33,246 nt of DNA from JAHCIE01 sp034431435 (GCA_034431435.1 DAOUDG010000058.1:1-33246); one strand, 5' to 3'; shown: positions 23,576 through 32,738, counted from the stretch's first letter. Notes: generated by a model not told the origin, from the letters alone. Numbers and translations are program-made.

Positions 23576-26035
23576 CTACACCCTCCCCTGGACTTTGCCG
23601 ACCTGCACCAGGTTGGTGTGCTGCGGATTGCCCTTGGCGAGGGGCGACGGATGCCACGTCGTCAGGCTGTTGGTACAGCCGCCGACGTCGATGCCGCGCG
23701 CATCCGTGTTGTACCACGCCCCTTGAGGGACGGAGATAACGCCCGGCATGATGCGCGGTGTGACTTTGGCGGGCAGTTCCAACGCACCCCGCTCGTTGAA
23801 GACGCGCACCGTGTCTCCGCTGCGGATGTCGCGGGCGGCGGCGTCCAGGGTGTTGATCCACACCTCCTGCGGCAAGGCTTCCTGGAGCCAGGCGACGTTG
23901 CCGTAGGTAGAGTGGGTGCGCTGCTTGTAGTGATGGCCGATCATCTGCAGGGGGTACTGGGCGCGCAGCGGGTCGGATACACCTTCCCACGTCGGCGCGT
24001 AGATGGGCAAACCGGTGATGACATCACCCTCTGGCAACTCCCAGGTTTGCCCCAGCTTGTGCAGTCGCTCCGAGAAGATCTCGATCTTGCCAGAAGGCGT
24101 GTCGAGCTTGTTCTTCTCGGGATCGTCGCGGAAGGCCTTGTAGGCGATGACGGGGGCAGGCATTTCCCGCTTGTACAGACCCATCGCCTTGAACTGATCG
24201 TAGTCGGGGAACTTGGGGTCCTTCTCGCGGGTCTGGGCGACGATCTGCCTGAGCCAGTCCTGTTGCGTCTTGCCCTCGGTGAACTGCTGCTCCACGCCCA
24301 GGCGCTTCGCAATCTCGGCGCACATCTCGTAGACGGTCCTGGTTTCGAACAGTGGCTTCACTGCCTGGCTGGCGAAAATGGCATAGCCGAGGCTGCCCGA
24401 ACTGCCCTGCGGAACGATGTCGTCCTGCTCCAGGTTGGTTGTGTCGGGCAGCAGGATGTCGGCGAAGCGCGCGCTGGACGTCATGTGGTTCTCGATGACC
24501 ACAATCATCTCGCATAGCTTGTCGTTCGCCAGCAGCCTGGCGGTGCGGTTGGTGTCGGAGTGCTGATTAATCATCGAGTTGCCAGCATAGTTCCAGACAA
24601 ACTTGATGGGCACCGTCAGCCGGTCCTTGCCGCGCACGCCGTCCCGAGTGGCGGTCATCTCAGTACCGCGCTCGATGGCGTCGGTCCAGGTGAAGAAGGA
24701 GATAGAGGTCTTGACAGGGTTGGTAAGGGTGGGGAAGGCTGCCACCGGCAGGCTTACGCTGCCTTCGCGAGCGCCGGTGTTGCCGCCCTTGATGCCGACG
24801 TTCCCGGTCAGGATGGGCAGCATAGCGATAGCGCGCGCGCTCTGCTCGCCGTTGGCGTGACGCTGCGGTCCCCAGCCCTGAGAGATATACGCGGGCTTAG
24901 TGACAGCGATCTCGCGGGCCAGCCTGACGATGGTTTCGACGGGGATGCCGGTGATCTCTGACGCCCACTGGGGGGTCTTGGCGGTCTTGTCCGCGCCCTC
25001 GCCGAGGATATACGCCTTGTAGGAGTTGCCGGGCGGAATGCCTTGGGGCATGTGAGCCTCGTCGAAGCCCACCGTGTACTTGTCCAGGAAAGCCTGGTCG
25101 TGCAGTCCCTCGGTGATGATGACGTAGGCCAGCGCGCTGACGAGGGCCGCGTCGGTGCCGGGACGGATGGGTATCCACTGGTCGGCCAGGCTCACCACCG
25201 TATCGCTGAGACGCGGGTCGATGACGATGAGTCGCGCGCCGCTGCGACGCTTGGCCTCCATCAGGTTGTAGATGACGCCGCCGCCGCTCATGCGGGTCTC
25301 GGCGGGGTTATTGCCGAACTGCACCACGAGGCGCGTGTTGGCGATGTCGTCGGTGCTGTTGCCCGCGCCGCCGCCGTAGGTGTAGGGCATGGCCGCCGAG
25401 ATCTGAGCGGTGCTGTACGTTCCGTAGTGATTGAGATAGCCGCCGTAGCAGTTCATCAGGCGAGCGATGGGGGTGGACGCTGGCGGCCATGACTTGGCGA
25501 TGCTGCCGCCCAGGGTTCCCGTTGCGTACTGGAGGTAGATGGCCTCGTTGCCGTAGCTATCCTTGATGCGCTTCAACTCGCGGGCAATGGTGTCGAAGGC
25601 CTCGTCCCAGGAGATACGCTCGAACTTGCCCTCACCGCGCACCCCGATTCGCCTCATCGGGTACTTCAGGCGGTCGGGGTTGTAGATGCGCTGCCGAATG
25701 GCGCGCCCGCGCACGCAGGCGCGAACCTGTTGCATACCGAACTCATCCGTGCCAGTGCTATCCGTGTCGATACGGACAATCTCGCCGTCGCGGACGAAGA
25801 CGCGCAACGGGCAGCGGCTGCCGCAGTTCACGTTGCACGAGTTCCACACCATGCTCGCCGGGTCGACGGGGGCCGTCTGCGGCGCGGCGGCGGCTTCTCG
25901 CGCCGCCTGGAGGCTGATGCCCGCCCCACCGCCTGCCAGAGCCGCCGCGCCGCCAATCACCGCGCTCCACTTGAGGAAGCTGCGGCGCGACAGGTCGCGA
26001 GTCAAGGCTTCGTTGAGGAAGTTGGTATCGCTCAT
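23576..26035 (-). CDS. dmsA: DmsA-type molybdopterin oxidoreductase catalytic subunit (pair 1)
   Basis: The 819-residue protein has a twin-arginine leader (SRRSFLKW at 16-23, then a hydrophobic Gly/Ala stretch). The N-terminal 4Fe-4S ligands are Cys67, Cys71, Cys75 and Cys107 (CNVNCGSRC ... RACVRGR). NCYGGYLNHYGTYSTAQ at 195-211 aligns with the E. coli DmsA region holding the molybdenum-ligating serine, here Ser208. The C-terminal molybdopterin-binding domain includes HHYKQRTHSTYGN. It would sit on the outer face of the membrane and reduce DMSO or a similar S- or N-oxide with electrons from the DmsB partner. It follows the DmsC gene by 20 bp. The substrate cannot be fixed from sequence, but the resemblance to true DmsA is high. 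Confidence 0.93.
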   Translation of the reverse strand: MSDTNFLNEALTRDLSRRSFLKWSAVIGGAAALAGGGAGISLQAAREAAAAPQTAPVDPASMVWNSCNVNCGSRCPLRVFVRDGEIVRIDTDSTGTDEFGMQQVRACVRGRAIRQRIYNPDRLKYPMRRIGVRGEGKFERISWDEAFDTIARELKRIKDSYGNEAIYLQYATGTLGGSIAKSWPPASTPIARLMNCYGGYLNHYGTYSTAQISAAMPYTYGGGAGNSTDDIANTRLVVQFGNNPAETRMSGGGVIYNLMEAKRRSGARLIVIDPRLSDTVVSLADQWIPIRPGTDAALVSALAYVIITEGLHDQAFLDKYTVGFDEAHMPQGIPPGNSYKAYILGEGADKTAKTPQWASEITGIPVETIVRLAREIAVTKPAYISQGWGPQRHANGEQSARAIAMLPILTGNVGIKGGNTGAREGSVSLPVAAFPTLTNPVKTSISFFTWTDAIERGTEMTATRDGVRGKDRLTVPIKFVWNYAGNSMINQHSDTNRTARLLANDKLCEMIVVIENHMTSSARFADILLPDTTNLEQDDIVPQGSSGSLGYAIFASQAVKPLFETRTVYEMCAEIAKRLGVEQQFTEGKTQQDWLRQIVAQTREKDPKFPDYDQFKAMGLYKREMPAPVIAYKAFRDDPEKNKLDTPSGKIEIFSERLHKLGQTWELPEGDVITGLPIYAPTWEGVSDPLRAQYPLQMIGHHYKQRTHSTYGNVAWLQEALPQEVWINTLDAAARDIRSGDTVRVFNERGALELPAKVTPRIMPGVISVPQGAWYNTDARGIDVGGCTNSLTTWHPSPLAKGNPQHTNLVQVGKVQGRV

Positions 26036-26055
26036 AGAGTCCTCTCCTCCGGCGG

Positions 26056-26976
26056 CTAGAGGCCGATCTTGACGGAGGTGACATAGAACAGATAGCGGCC
26101 GATGGCCTCGCCGACCAGCACGAAGGCGAAGGCGGCGAAGACCAGGGCGAAGGCGGCCCGCTCGCGGTTGAGGTCGCGCGCGCTGCGGTAGAGCAGGAAG
26201 GCGAACAACCCCGCGCCCAGCAAGACAAGAATGAGGCGCGTGGCGAACAGGCTCAGGAACTCGGTCGCCAGCAGGTTCGCGCTCTGGATGGCCTCCAGCG
26301 GGCCGCGCGACAGGCCCACCAGGCCCAGGGCAACAATGACGAGCTCGATGCCGAGCAGGGCCAGGGTAGCGACCGACAGGCTGCGCAGGACGTTACCAAG
26401 CATGTCGCGCAGGCCCGCCACATCCTCCGCGTCCTTATTGCGCAGGTAGAGATAGCTCAGGACGTAGGCAGCCATCATGGCCAGGGCGCCCAGCAGGAAG
26501 GTCGTCACGAAGAAGGAGGCGGTGGTGGTCCAGGTGTTCCAGGCCGGCATGGTCGGCAGCTGGTAGACACGGGCCATGGCGAAGACAAAGGCCAGGCCGA
26601 CGCCGGCCGCGATGACGGCCAGCACACCGCGCAGGATCGTGGAGCCGATCTTAAACCATTGAAGCAGGGCGAACAGCGCGCCGAGGGCAGCGAAGAGGCT
26701 GCCGAGCAGAATCTCCCGCGACAGCCAGGACGTGCCGACATGCAGGACGGCGCGATAGGCGTTGACGGGGTTGCCGAGATGGAACAGGGAGGCGAGCATG
26801 CCGAGAATCATGACCGGTCCGATGGCGAGCAGAGCGTAGTCGGCCAGTTTGTCGGCCTTGGCCGCGCCGTAGCGGCCGACAGCCCACCAGTGGACGATAC
26901 CCAGGATGACGAATGAGCCAACGGCCATCTGCCCCAGGATGGTGAACAGGACAAGGGCCGTTTCTTCAGTACGCAT
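26056..26976 (-). CDS. dmsC: DmsC-type membrane anchor and quinol oxidase subunit
   Basis: This 306-residue integral membrane protein, with about eight hydrophobic helices, is similar in size to E. coli DmsC (287 residues). Family features are the opening LVLFTILGQMAVGSFVILGI, the SLFHLGNPVNAYRAVLHVGTSWLSRE segment at about 63-88 and LRDMLG later in the chain. It anchors the AB dimer at the membrane and oxidises menaquinol. It is the only anchor in the window and is placed between the two A-B pairs, so it may serve both. GAGGAGG is a strong ribosome site for the ATG. Confidence 0.92.
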   Translation of the reverse strand: MRTEETALVLFTILGQMAVGSFVILGIVHWWAVGRYGAAKADKLADYALLAIGPVMILGMLASLFHLGNPVNAYRAVLHVGTSWLSREILLGSLFAALGALFALLQWFKIGSTILRGVLAVIAAGVGLAFVFAMARVYQLPTMPAWNTWTTTASFFVTTFLLGALAMMAAYVLSYLYLRNKDAEDVAGLRDMLGNVLRSLSVATLALLGIELVIVALGLVGLSRGPLEAIQSANLLATEFLSLFATRLILVLLGAGLFAFLLYRSARDLNRERAAFALVFAAFAFVLVGEAIGRYLFYVTSVKIGL

Positions 26977-26978
26977 GA

Positions 26979-27596
26979 TTACACCTCCTCAAGATTGACG
27001 ATGCGCGCGGTCTCGACCGTGGCGCGGCGCGCGTCAGGGTGGGCCTTGATGACGATGGACGGCTGTGTCAGGCTTGGGCTGGGCAGCGGGTAGACCGCGG
27101 CCGTCGTGCCGTACCTGGCTTGAAGCTCCTTCAAGTCGCCGAAGTCCAGGGCGCGCATCGGGCAGGCGGCGACACAGGCGGGCGGTTCGCCCTGGGCCTG
27201 CAAGTCGGCGCAGAAGTTGCACTTGTTGATGACGCCGGTCTGCTCGTTGAACTGGCGTGCGCCGTAGGGGCAGGCCCACTCACAATAGCGGCAGCCAATG
27301 CATACGTCCTCGTTGACCATGACCACGCCGTCGTCGCGCTTGAAAGTCGCGCCGGTCGGGCAGACCTCCAAGCACAGGGGTTCCTGACAGTGCATGCAGC
27401 TCACCGGCAGGGTGTAGGCAAAGACGTTGCTTTCCCAGAAGCCGCCAACCTGCTGCCACCCGCCGCCATTGACCTCATATACCTTGCGGTAGTTCATACC
27501 GACCGGCAGGTTGTTCTTGTCCTTGCAGGCAATCTGGCAGCCCTTGCAGCCGGTGCATACCGTCTGGTCGATGAAAAACGCCAGTTGCTTAGACAT
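26979..27596 (-). CDS. dmsB: DmsB-type 4Fe-4S electron-transfer subunit (pair 2)
   Basis: The 205-residue protein has four Cys groups as in the other DmsB (CTGCKGCQIAC at 14-24, then CMHCQEPLCLEVCP, CIGCRYCEWACPYG and CNFCADL...PACVAACP), again enough for four 4Fe-4S clusters. Its start codon lies inside the last codons of the catalytic gene (8-bp overlap), so translation is coupled to that subunit. AGGAG lies ten bases before the ATG. It should transfer electrons from the DmsC-type anchor to the catalytic subunit at 27589-30198. Confidence 0.94.
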   Translation of the reverse strand: MSKQLAFFIDQTVCTGCKGCQIACKDKNNLPVGMNYRKVYEVNGGGWQQVGGFWESNVFAYTLPVSCMHCQEPLCLEVCPTGATFKRDDGVVMVNEDVCIGCRYCEWACPYGARQFNEQTGVINKCNFCADLQAQGEPPACVAACPMRALDFGDLKELQARYGTTAAVYPLPSPSLTQPSIVIKAHPDARRATVETARIVNLEEV

Positions 27597-30198
27597 GGTT
27601 CGACGCTCCTGGGAAGACGATGCGCTGTGGCCAGGTTACATCTGGCTCCAGCGTGCCATCGTACTTCTCCACCTGGACGTTGCAGCTATTCCATCCCTGG
27701 TGCCCCTGGCCGGTGGCGATGGCGCCGTTGAGGGTGTTGGTCGCGCCCGCCTGGCAGATGCCGGTCGTCTCGTCGATTTGGGACCACGCCCCCTCTCCCA
27801 GGGTCACGACGCCGGGCATCATGCGCTCAGTGACCCATACCGGGCGCACGACGGAGCCGTGGCGGCTCGTAATCCTGGCGATGTCGCCCGTCTTCAGGCC
27901 CCGCGCCTCGGCGTCCACAGGGTTCATGATGAACTCCTGGGGGAAGGCCTCGCGCAGCCAGGGCAGGTTGTCGAAGACGGAGTGGGTGCGGCGGCGATAG
28001 TGGATGGTGTACAGCTGCAAGGGGAAGTCGCCCTTGATCTTGTGCGCCCAATCCTTGAAGGTATCCTCGTAGCCCTCGGTGGCCTTGTTATAGGTGGGGA
28101 TGGGGCGAACCTCGTCGAAGCCGGAATTCTTGACGAATTCGGCAATGGACTTACAGTGAATCTCTAGCTTGCCGCTATCGGTCTTGAGCTTGTTAGCTTC
28201 CGGGTCCTTGCGGAAAGCCTCGAAGGCGATGTAGCCGAGCCTGTCGCCGGGCTTGCGCTGCACCTGGTAGATGCCCTGGTCACGGAACTGGGCCAGGGTG
28301 ATGCGGCCCTGCTGCGGCTTGCCGGTGACGCCCATCGCGGCGATGTCGGCCTCGCTGATGGTGACCAGCGGCTCCTGGCCGCTGCCGTCGACCTTGGCGA
28401 CCTTCGCGCCAGCAATCTGGTTGAACACCTGCTGCTTGAGAGGCAGCGGGTCCACCTTCGCCACGTCCACGCCCAGGCGCTTGGCGACCTCGCGCACAAC
28501 CCACATGTCGTCCTTCGCTTCGTACAGGGGCGGGGTGATCTGCCGCGCCCACATCAGCACCTCGCGGTTGCCCTTGACATAGCCTTCCCGCTCCCACTGG
28601 GTCGTCACGGGCAGCACGAGGTCAGAATACTTGGCGTTGGTGGTCAAGAAGTGGGTCTGGCTGACGACGAACTCCACCTTGCGATGGGCCGCGATGCCCT
28701 TGACCAGGCCAACCTTCTGATTGAGCGCCGACCCCATACCGTGGTAGAGCATCTGGACGTTGATGGGCTTGACGCTCCTGTAGCCCGCCGTGTACTGGCC
28801 GGTGAGGACCGCGTCCCACAGTTCGTTGTTGTTGACCACGGTCTTGATGGGGTTATCGCCGACGCCCGCCACGCCGCTGCCGCCCGCGGCCACCAGGTCA
28901 GGGCCGCCGTTGGCCGATTTCTCCCAGCAACTGACGCCGGTCATGCGGCCGGGCTGGCCGATGTGGCCGGTCATGCAGCCGAGGGTCATGAACATCTGCG
29001 GCCAGGCGTCTGCGTTGTTGACCCGGGCCGGCGCCCAGCCGGTCAGCAGGGCAACGCGCCTGGTCTGAGCGATTTCGCGGGCCAGGGCGCGAATGCGGTC
29101 CGGGTGCACGCCACAGATCTCGGCTGCCCACTCGGCCGTCTTGGCCTGGCCATCATGCGTGCCGAGGACGTAGTCCCTGAAGTTCTCCTTCGGGTCTGCC
29201 CCCGCTGGCATGTGGTCCTTGTCGAAACCGACGGTACAGCGGTTCAGGAAGTCCCAGTCGATCAGGGGGTTGGTCTTGGGGTTGTCTTCGGTGATGAGGG
29301 TATGGGCGATACCCAGGGCCAGGGCGTGGTCGGTGGCGGGTCGAATGGGAATCCACTCATCGGCCAGAATCATGGCCGAGTCATTGTAGAACGGGTCGAT
29401 AAAAATGAATTTGGCGCCGGCGGCTTTGGCGGCCTGATAGAAATAGGTTGGGTTGCCCTGGCTGCTCCAGGCCGGGTTCGCGCCCCACATGACCACCAGC
29501 TGCGAATTGCGCAGGTCCATGCGGTCATTGTGGCTGGTGGCGTACAGGCCATCGCCCAGGCCGGTCTTGGGGCCGGTGTAGAACCACGTGCCCCACGAGG
29601 TCGTGCCCCAGGTGGTGGTGTAGCCGCCGTACAGAGTCAGGGCGCGCGTAATGTCGCCGCCCGTGACCATTATGGACTCGTTGCCGTAGGTATCCTTGAC
29701 GCGCTTGATCTCGCTCGCCAGGATGTTCAGCGCCTCGTCCCACGAGATGCGGACCCACTCGTCGCGACCGCGCAGGCTCTTGTCGCCGCCGCCCGGCGCC
29801 CAGTGCTTGCGCACCATCGGATACTTCAGCCGGTCGGGGCCGAAGACCTGCTGCCGCTGGGAGCGGCCGCGGGCGCAGGCCCGGTTTTGCGGGAAGTCGA
29901 CGCTATCGGGGTGGGTGTCGTCCGTCTTCACGCGCTGGACGACGCCATCGACGACGTAGGCCTTCAGCAGGCAGCGGTGGCCGCCGCAGTTGTGCCAGCA
30001 GGCAGCCGTGATCCACTCACCTGTGCCCGTTGCGGCCGCCGGGGCTGCGCCGGCCAACTTCAATGGCTCCAGCCCGAACTTGAGGCCGCCGCCCGCCAGT
30101 GCGGCGGCGCCGCCCAGAGCGGCCGACCACTTGATGAAGCTGCGCCGCGAGACGTGGCGTTCGGTGAGCAGCTCCGTGATAGGATTAGGATTGTCCAT
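27589..30198 (-). CDS. DMSO-reductase-family molybdopterin catalytic subunit (pair 2)
   Basis: Preferred start is ATG 30198, nine bases after a strong AAGGAGG, giving 869 residues; the same frame stays open to an ATG at 30630 (see the receiver-like entry). The Tat leader is VSRRSFIKW at 16-24. The 4Fe-4S ligands are Cys67, Cys71, Cys76 and Cys108, with C-x3-C-x4-C spacing rather than the C-x3-C-x3-C of the other DmsA. RACARGRSQRQQVFGPDRLK at 106-125 and ISWDEALNIL at 151-160 are family stretches. GGYTTTWGTTSW at 191-202 places Ser201 at the Mo-ligand position. It is clearly a different branch from the classical DmsA at 23576-26035. The substrate is unknown; reductions of S- or N-oxides or other organic acceptors are possible. 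Confidence 0.9.
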   Translation of the reverse strand: MDNPNPITELLTERHVSRRSFIKWSAALGGAAALAGGGLKFGLEPLKLAGAAPAAATGTGEWITAACWHNCGGHRCLLKAYVVDGVVQRVKTDDTHPDSVDFPQNRACARGRSQRQQVFGPDRLKYPMVRKHWAPGGGDKSLRGRDEWVRISWDEALNILASEIKRVKDTYGNESIMVTGGDITRALTLYGGYTTTWGTTSWGTWFYTGPKTGLGDGLYATSHNDRMDLRNSQLVVMWGANPAWSSQGNPTYFYQAAKAAGAKFIFIDPFYNDSAMILADEWIPIRPATDHALALGIAHTLITEDNPKTNPLIDWDFLNRCTVGFDKDHMPAGADPKENFRDYVLGTHDGQAKTAEWAAEICGVHPDRIRALAREIAQTRRVALLTGWAPARVNNADAWPQMFMTLGCMTGHIGQPGRMTGVSCWEKSANGGPDLVAAGGSGVAGVGDNPIKTVVNNNELWDAVLTGQYTAGYRSVKPINVQMLYHGMGSALNQKVGLVKGIAAHRKVEFVVSQTHFLTTNAKYSDLVLPVTTQWEREGYVKGNREVLMWARQITPPLYEAKDDMWVVREVAKRLGVDVAKVDPLPLKQQVFNQIAGAKVAKVDGSGQEPLVTISEADIAAMGVTGKPQQGRITLAQFRDQGIYQVQRKPGDRLGYIAFEAFRKDPEANKLKTDSGKLEIHCKSIAEFVKNSGFDEVRPIPTYNKATEGYEDTFKDWAHKIKGDFPLQLYTIHYRRRTHSVFDNLPWLREAFPQEFIMNPVDAEARGLKTGDIARITSRHGSVVRPVWVTERMMPGVVTLGEGAWSQIDETTGICQAGATNTLNGAIATGQGHQGWNSCNVQVEKYDGTLEPDVTWPQRIVFPGASNHV

Positions 30199-30630
30199 AG
30201 GCTTTTCCTCCTTCACCCACCGCGCGCGGGGCGACCGACGGCGCAACTGGCGGGACGCCGCGGTGTAAGTCACCGTCTGGAGGGTGGGCAAGAGATCTGC
30301 ATCCGCCTGAGATTCGCAGACAACAGCGTCAGCGCCGCCTCGCAGCGCCGCCAGGCGATAGTCGCCGTCGTCGTCGGGGATGAGAGCTACCATGCGAACA
30401 CGGGGCGCGACCCGATGGATCTCGCGCAGCAGGTCTGCCCCCGGCATGCCAAAGGCAAACGGGGTGAGGACCACGATGTCCGCCCCCGCCGTTGCCGCGA
30501 CCAGCAGCGCGTCGTGATTGTCGGCCGTGGTGATGACCCCCGGCCAGGCCTGCAAGACTTGCAGCAGCGTCTCTCGCAGCCACTGGTGCGGCGCTGCAAG
30601 GAGGAGAGAAGGGGATTGTCGAGCGTCCAT
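30199..30630 (-). CDS. Degenerate receiver-like domain, in frame with the downstream DmsA-type gene
   Basis: ATG at 30630 opens a frame with no stop before the DmsA-type start, so it is either an N-terminal extension of that enzyme (1013 residues in all) or the remnant of a separate gene. Residues 1-about 125 look like a response-regulator receiver: LLLAAPHQWLRETLLQVLQ, DIVVLTPFAFGMPGADLL, VRMVALIP and ALRGGADAVV. The acidic pocket and phospho-acceptor Asp are missing (AP and T at the respective places) and the usual Lys is absent, so it could not be phosphorylated normally. A basic stretch (about 129-140) links it to the Tat-leader protein. An AGGGCGG-like ribosome site precedes the ATG. A fused product would bury the Tat leader internally. 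Confidence 0.55.
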
Positions 30631-30670
30631 ATGTACCGCCCTGACTGGTACGTGCGCGGCTCCTGAGTCT

Positions 30671-30679
30671 ACTATAGCA
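30671..30679 (-). promoter_or_regulatory. Candidate extended -10 promoter of the Dms operon
   Basis: The minus strand reads TGCTATAGT, an extended -10 element (TG-N-TATAAT type), about 40 bases before the receiver-like ATG. No -35 hexamer is visible; instead the hairpin at 30683-30713 occupies the -20 to -50 region and could double as an operator. Confidence 0.35.
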
Positions 30680-30682
30680 GAA

Positions 30683-30713
30683 AGGGTGTTCCCTCACTGA
30701 GAGGAAACACCCT
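30683..30713 (-). terminator. Hairpin between the NarL-like gene and the Dms operon
   Basis: Arms AGGGTGTTCCCTC (30683-30695) and 30701-30713 pair at 12 of 13 positions around a 5-base loop, and TAGCA/TGCTA just outside extends the dyad. On the minus strand only TTT follows. It probably ends the two-component transcript, or acts as an operator just upstream of the dms promoter candidate. Confidence 0.5.
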
Positions 30714-30820
30714 GTGCTACACCCGCAGATTCGGGACACACGCTGTCGGGGTAGCTACGGACACTCGATTGCTACGGTCGCCTCGAAGCGTAGCGGCGTT
30801 GCCGCCGCGCTCCAGGCGGC

Positions 30821-31471
30821 CTACCCCAGGAGACGGAACTTGAGGGCGTACTCCACCAACTCTGAGCGGTGGGTCAGGTCGAGCTTATCCATGATGCGCT
30901 CGCGGTAGGTCTCCACGGTACGCGGTGATACGGCCAGCTGTTCGCCGATTTCACGGCTGGTGAAACCTTTGGCGGTCAGTTCCAGCACCTGGCGCTCGCG
31001 CTCGGACAGGATTTCTGGCCCCACGATACGCTGCGCGCCGCCCGCGTGCCGATGCTCGCGGACGATGGCCTGTACACCCGACGGCTGCAAGAAGACCTCG
31101 CCGCCTGCCACGGTGCGAATGGCGTTGACCAGATCGCGGTCGGCGGCCGACTTCCGGACGTAGCCCATGCCGCCTGCTTCGAGGAAGGCGACCAGGTAGG
31201 CGTCCTCGCCGTGCATCGTCAACGCCAGGATGCGGGCCGTCGGCCACAGGGCGCGCAGCCGACGGGTCGCCTCGACGCCGTCGAAGTCGGGCAGGGTGAT
31301 GTCCATCACGACGACGTCCGGGCGCAGGCGGCTGGCCTGCTCGACGGCCTCGGCCCCCGTCGGCGCTTCGCCAATGACCAGCAGGTCGGCCTGGCCGTCC
31401 AGCAGGAGGCGCAGGCCACTGCGCACGACGGTGTGATCGTCCACCAGGAAGACGCGAATAGGGTTGCTCAT
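30821..31471 (-). CDS. NarL/FixJ-family response regulator
   Basis: The protein has 216 residues. The receiver domain (about 5-120) has Asp11 and Asp12, phospho-acceptor Asp57 in VVVMDITLPDFDG, Thr85 and Lys107 (YVRKS), all intact. The LuxR-type helix-turn-helix (about 152-210) has LSERERQVLELTAKGFTSREI and VSPRTVETYRERI. The start codon overlaps the sensor-kinase stop by 4 bp. It is placed directly upstream of the Dms operon, so it probably controls that operon; the target is inferred from position. It could also act on the dcu-aspA genes. Confidence 0.93.
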   Translation of the reverse strand: MSNPIRVFLVDDHTVVRSGLRLLLDGQADLLVIGEAPTGAEAVEQASRLRPDVVVMDITLPDFDGVEATRRLRALWPTARILALTMHGEDAYLVAFLEAGGMGYVRKSAADRDLVNAIRTVAGGEVFLQPSGVQAIVREHRHAGGAQRIVGPEILSERERQVLELTAKGFTSREIGEQLAVSPRTVETYRERIMDKLDLTHRSELVEYALKFRLLG

Positions 31472-32700
31472 GCCGACCTCTCGACTGCATCGTCGCCGAC
31501 GGGTATCTCAATGACCACCCGTGTCCCGCCGCTCTCGGGCGCATCCACACGCAACGTGCCGCCAGCCATCAGGACGCGTTCGCGCATCCCCTCCAGGCCC
31601 AGGCCGTTGCCGCGTCGCGCCGGGTCCAGTCCGATCCCGTCGTCGATGATGCTCAGGTGAACGCAATCGACGCGGCGTTCCAGCGTCACCCAGGCACGCC
31701 TGGCCTGGGCATGTCGCATCACGTTGGTCAGCCCCTCCTGTACGGCGCGGTACAGGACAATCTCGACTTCGGGCGACAGGCGACCGAGGCCCGTCGGGGC
31801 GGTCAGGGTGATGTCGATGCTGCCCCGTTCGGCGTACTGCGTGACGCCGGCGCGGATGGCAGGGACCAGGCCCAGATCATCGAGGGCAGTCGGGCGCAAG
31901 TCCATGGAAATGCGGCGGACCTCTTCGAGGGTCTGGCTGGTCAGATAGCGCAGCCCGTTCAGGCGGTCGTGGATAACGTCGACATCGGTTTCGTCCTGCA
32001 GCACCTTGAGCCGCAGCAGGATGGAGGTCAGCGCCTGCCCCGTCTCGTCGTGCAACTCGCGGGCGAGGCGCCTGCGCTCGGCCTCCTGGGCTGAGGTGGC
32101 GTGGCGCAGCAACTGTTGCAGCCGCCCACTGTTGGCGCTCACCTCGGCCAGCAGGTGGCGGTTCTCCTCCAGCAGGGCCTCGGCGGCTGCCCGCTGCGCG
32201 CCGAGAGCGGCCTGCGCCTCGGCCAGCGAGGCAACCATCGCGTTGAACTGGCGTTGCACCGCGCCGATCTCATCGTCGGCCCAGACACGGCTGCGGGCGG
32301 TCAGGTCGCCATTTTCGACGCGATGCATGGCGGCGACAAGCTCGCGCAACGGGCGCAGCATGAGAGCAGTCAATGCCAATGAGGCGGCGACGCCCAGGGC
32401 GGCGGCGCCGACGTAGACGAGAATTACTTCGCGCTGAAGCTCGGCGACAACAAAGTTGCCGGGGTGGGTACTGGGTAACCCACCCAGCACCCCCTGGAGC
32501 ACGACGAACTGGATATAACCGAAGATGACGGCAGCGATGAGGAGGAGGGGGAGGGCGACGAGGCCGAAGACCTTGTAGGCGACGGGCACGGAGCCGACCG
32601 AACGCCACAGGCGAGTAGACAGCCCGCCTGGCGTGTCGGACAAGGAGGAGTCAATGGTCAGCGGCGCGTCGATGGGTCGCGCCGCCTCGGGCTGAAGCAT
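31468..32700 (-). CDS. NarX/DegS-like sensor histidine kinase (HisKA_3 type)
   Basis: The 410-residue inner-membrane kinase has an N-terminal cytoplasmic stretch and TM1 at about 44-66. A very short outside loop of roughly 26 residues precedes TM2 at about 93-116. HAMP runs about 112-165, followed by a coiled coil. The HisKA_3 dimerisation domain holds the phospho-acceptor His217 in RRLARELHDETGQAL. The HATPase has the N box EGLTNVMRHA (322-331), G1 DDGIGL (353-358) and G2 GLGLEGM (366-372). The external loop lacks a recognisable NarX nitrate box, so the signal may be sensed in or near the membrane. GGGGAA precedes the ATG. It forms an operon with the NarL-like regulator. Confidence 0.92.
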   Translation of the reverse strand: MLQPEAARPIDAPLTIDSSLSDTPGGLSTRLWRSVGSVPVAYKVFGLVALPLLLIAAVIFGYIQFVVLQGVLGGLPSTHPGNFVVAELQREVILVYVGAAALGVAASLALTALMLRPLRELVAAMHRVENGDLTARSRVWADDEIGAVQRQFNAMVASLAEAQAALGAQRAAAEALLEENRHLLAEVSANSGRLQQLLRHATSAQEAERRRLARELHDETGQALTSILLRLKVLQDETDVDVIHDRLNGLRYLTSQTLEEVRRISMDLRPTALDDLGLVPAIRAGVTQYAERGSIDITLTAPTGLGRLSPEVEIVLYRAVQEGLTNVMRHAQARRAWVTLERRVDCVHLSIIDDGIGLDPARRGNGLGLEGMRERVLMAGGTLRVDAPESGGTRVVIEIPVGDDAVERSA

Positions 32701-32738
32701 CGATGTTCCCCGCTTCTCTGACCCACGCGCGTACCCCT

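Noticed and set aside
28651..30666. 671-codon plus-strand frame opposite the DmsA-type gene
   Set aside because: High GC keeps the antisense frame open; the minus strand has the Tat leader, cluster cysteines and family motifs.
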